Shown: positions 63,361 to 64,000 of the stretch, one piece after another
How positions within the stretch are numbered: position 1 is the first letter of the stretch
Layout of the letters: every line of letters starts with the position of its first letter
From: Streptomyces flavofungini
GTDB lineage: Bacteria; Actinomycetota; Actinomycetes; Streptomycetales; Streptomycetaceae
Direction of reading: 5' to 3'
NCBI RefSeq assembly: GCF_030388665.1
Contig: NZ_CP128846.1
Coordinates: forward strand, 8,652,001-8,716,000
Length of the DNA stretch: 64,000 nt
Notes under the pieces: model-generated
What the model was told of the DNA's origin: nothing
Seen by the model: the letters and a program-made list of their open reading frames with translations, nothing else
Database searches by the model: none
Made by a program: the position numbers and the translations under genes

Positions 63361-64000
63361 ATGATCGAAGTACGGGAACTCACCAAGAAATACGGCGCGA
63401 GGACCGCCGTCGACCGGCTCACCTTCACCGTCCGGCCCGGCGTGGTGACCGGCTTCCTCGGCCCGAACGGCGCTGGCAAGTCGACCACCATCCGCACGAT
63501 CCTCGGCCTGGACGCGCCGACCGCGGGCACCGTCACCGTCAACGACCACCGCTACGACCGGCTCGCCGCGCCCCTGCGCGAGGTCGGCTCCCTGCTGGAC
63601 GCACGCGCCGTGCACGGCGGGCGCACCGTGCGCGGCCACCTGCTCGGCCTGGCCCGCTCCAACGCCCTGCCCCGGCGGCGCGTGGCCGAGGTCCTCGACC
63701 AGGTCGGCCTCGACGGGGTCGCGGACCAGCGGGCCAAGGGCCTGTCCCTGGGCATGGGGCAGCGCCTCGGCATCGCCGCCGCGCTGCTCGGCGATCCGGC
63801 CGTGCTGATCCTGGACGAGCCGGTCAACGGACTCGACACCGAAGGCATCCGCTGGATCCGTGACCTCCTCAAACGACTCGCCGCACAGGGCCGCACGGTC
63901 TTCCTCTCCAGTCACCTCATGAGCGAGATGGAGCTGACCGCCGACCGGCTCATCGTCATCGGACAGGGGCGGCTGCTCGCCGACACCGGCATGCGGACGT
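63361..64000 (+). CDS. ABC transporter ATPase (drug/antibiotic type), 3' end outside window
   Basis: 213 residues of an ABC-2-type exporter ATPase: Walker A GPNGAGKSTT, signature region LSLGMGQRLGIAAALL, Walker B VLILDEPVNGLD and H-loop FLSSHLMSE. The signature reads LSLGMGQR, a known variant in antibiotic and bacitracin-type exporters. TAGCGT at 63348-63353 sits 7 bp before the ATG with no RBS, suggesting a leaderless mRNA. The permease gene should follow beyond the window. Confidence 0.92.
   Translation, partial: MIEVRELTKKYGARTAVDRLTFTVRPGVVTGFLGPNGAGKSTTIRTILGLDAPTAGTVTVNDHRYDRLAAPLREVGSLLDARAVHGGRTVRGHLLGLARSNALPRRRVAEVLDQVGLDGVADQRAKGLSLGMGQRLGIAAALLGDPAVLILDEPVNGLDTEGIRWIRDLLKRLAAQGRTVFLSSHLMSEMELTADRLIVIGQGRLLADTGMRT

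Overview
High-GC (about 70%) DNA with GTG/TTG starts, pervasive 4-nt stop/start overlaps, apparently leaderless genes, a DmdR/IdeR-type regulator, a Streptomyces griseus trypsin-like protease and a dispersed repeat familiar from Streptomyces. The source is almost certainly a Streptomyces chromosome, probably an accessory or arm-proximal stretch. No tRNA, rRNA or CRISPR array was seen.

Layout. (1) 1-11537: a peptide and hydroxyproline utilisation region. It holds the start of an oligopeptide-binding lipoprotein, a divergent Xaa-Pro aminopeptidase, a full trans-4-hydroxy-L-proline route (4-hydroxyproline epimerase, three-part FAD/[2Fe-2S] D-hydroxyproline dehydrogenase, DapA-family deaminase, aldehyde dehydrogenase giving 2-oxoglutarate), then a proline iminopeptidase-type hydrolase and a secreted M6 metalloprotease. 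Two near-identical 16-bp sites lie at its promoters. (2) 11572-24910: mixed housekeeping and regulatory genes: MurJ-like flippase, DtxR/IdeR regulator, PEBP-like protein, GntR and ROK regulators, a haloperoxidase-type hydrolase divergent from an OhrR-like MarR regulator, a D-threonine aldolase/D-serine dehydratase-type enzyme, an ABC exporter, and an unusual HTH/sigma-region-4 protein with partners. (3) 25383-32231: secreted trypsin, a small four-Cys secreted protein, and a two-component system divergent from a MacB/FtsX-type ABC exporter.

(4) 32359-54255: a compact hybrid PKS-NRPS gene cluster. One translationally coupled minus-strand operon encodes ACP, acyl-CoA dehydrogenase, KAS III-like enzyme, an FkbH-adenylation-carrier fusion, a KS-(degenerate AT)-carrier-condensation protein, a 3-hydroxyacyl-CoA dehydrogenase and an A-PCP-C-A-PCP-C NRPS, followed by an AraC regulator and an Fe/2-oxoglutarate dioxygenase. 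A stand-alone condensation protein lies on the other strand at one edge and a P450 at the other. FkbH + ACP + two dehydrogenases without an O-methyltransferase point to a hydroxymalonyl-ACP extender. The first NRPS A domain carries the textbook Thr code. No thioesterase is present. I cannot match the cluster to a known product; it is the best candidate for something undescribed.

(5) 54614-64000: a SIS isomerase/class II aldolase pair with a divergent DeoR regulator, TM2 and DUF1707 proteins, a 318-bp IS630-derived miniature element with 24-bp terminal inverted repeats, an isochorismatase-family protein whose stop codon lies in that repeat, a molybdopterin oxidoreductase, a MerR regulator, and a second two-component system followed by an ABC ATPase that runs off the window.
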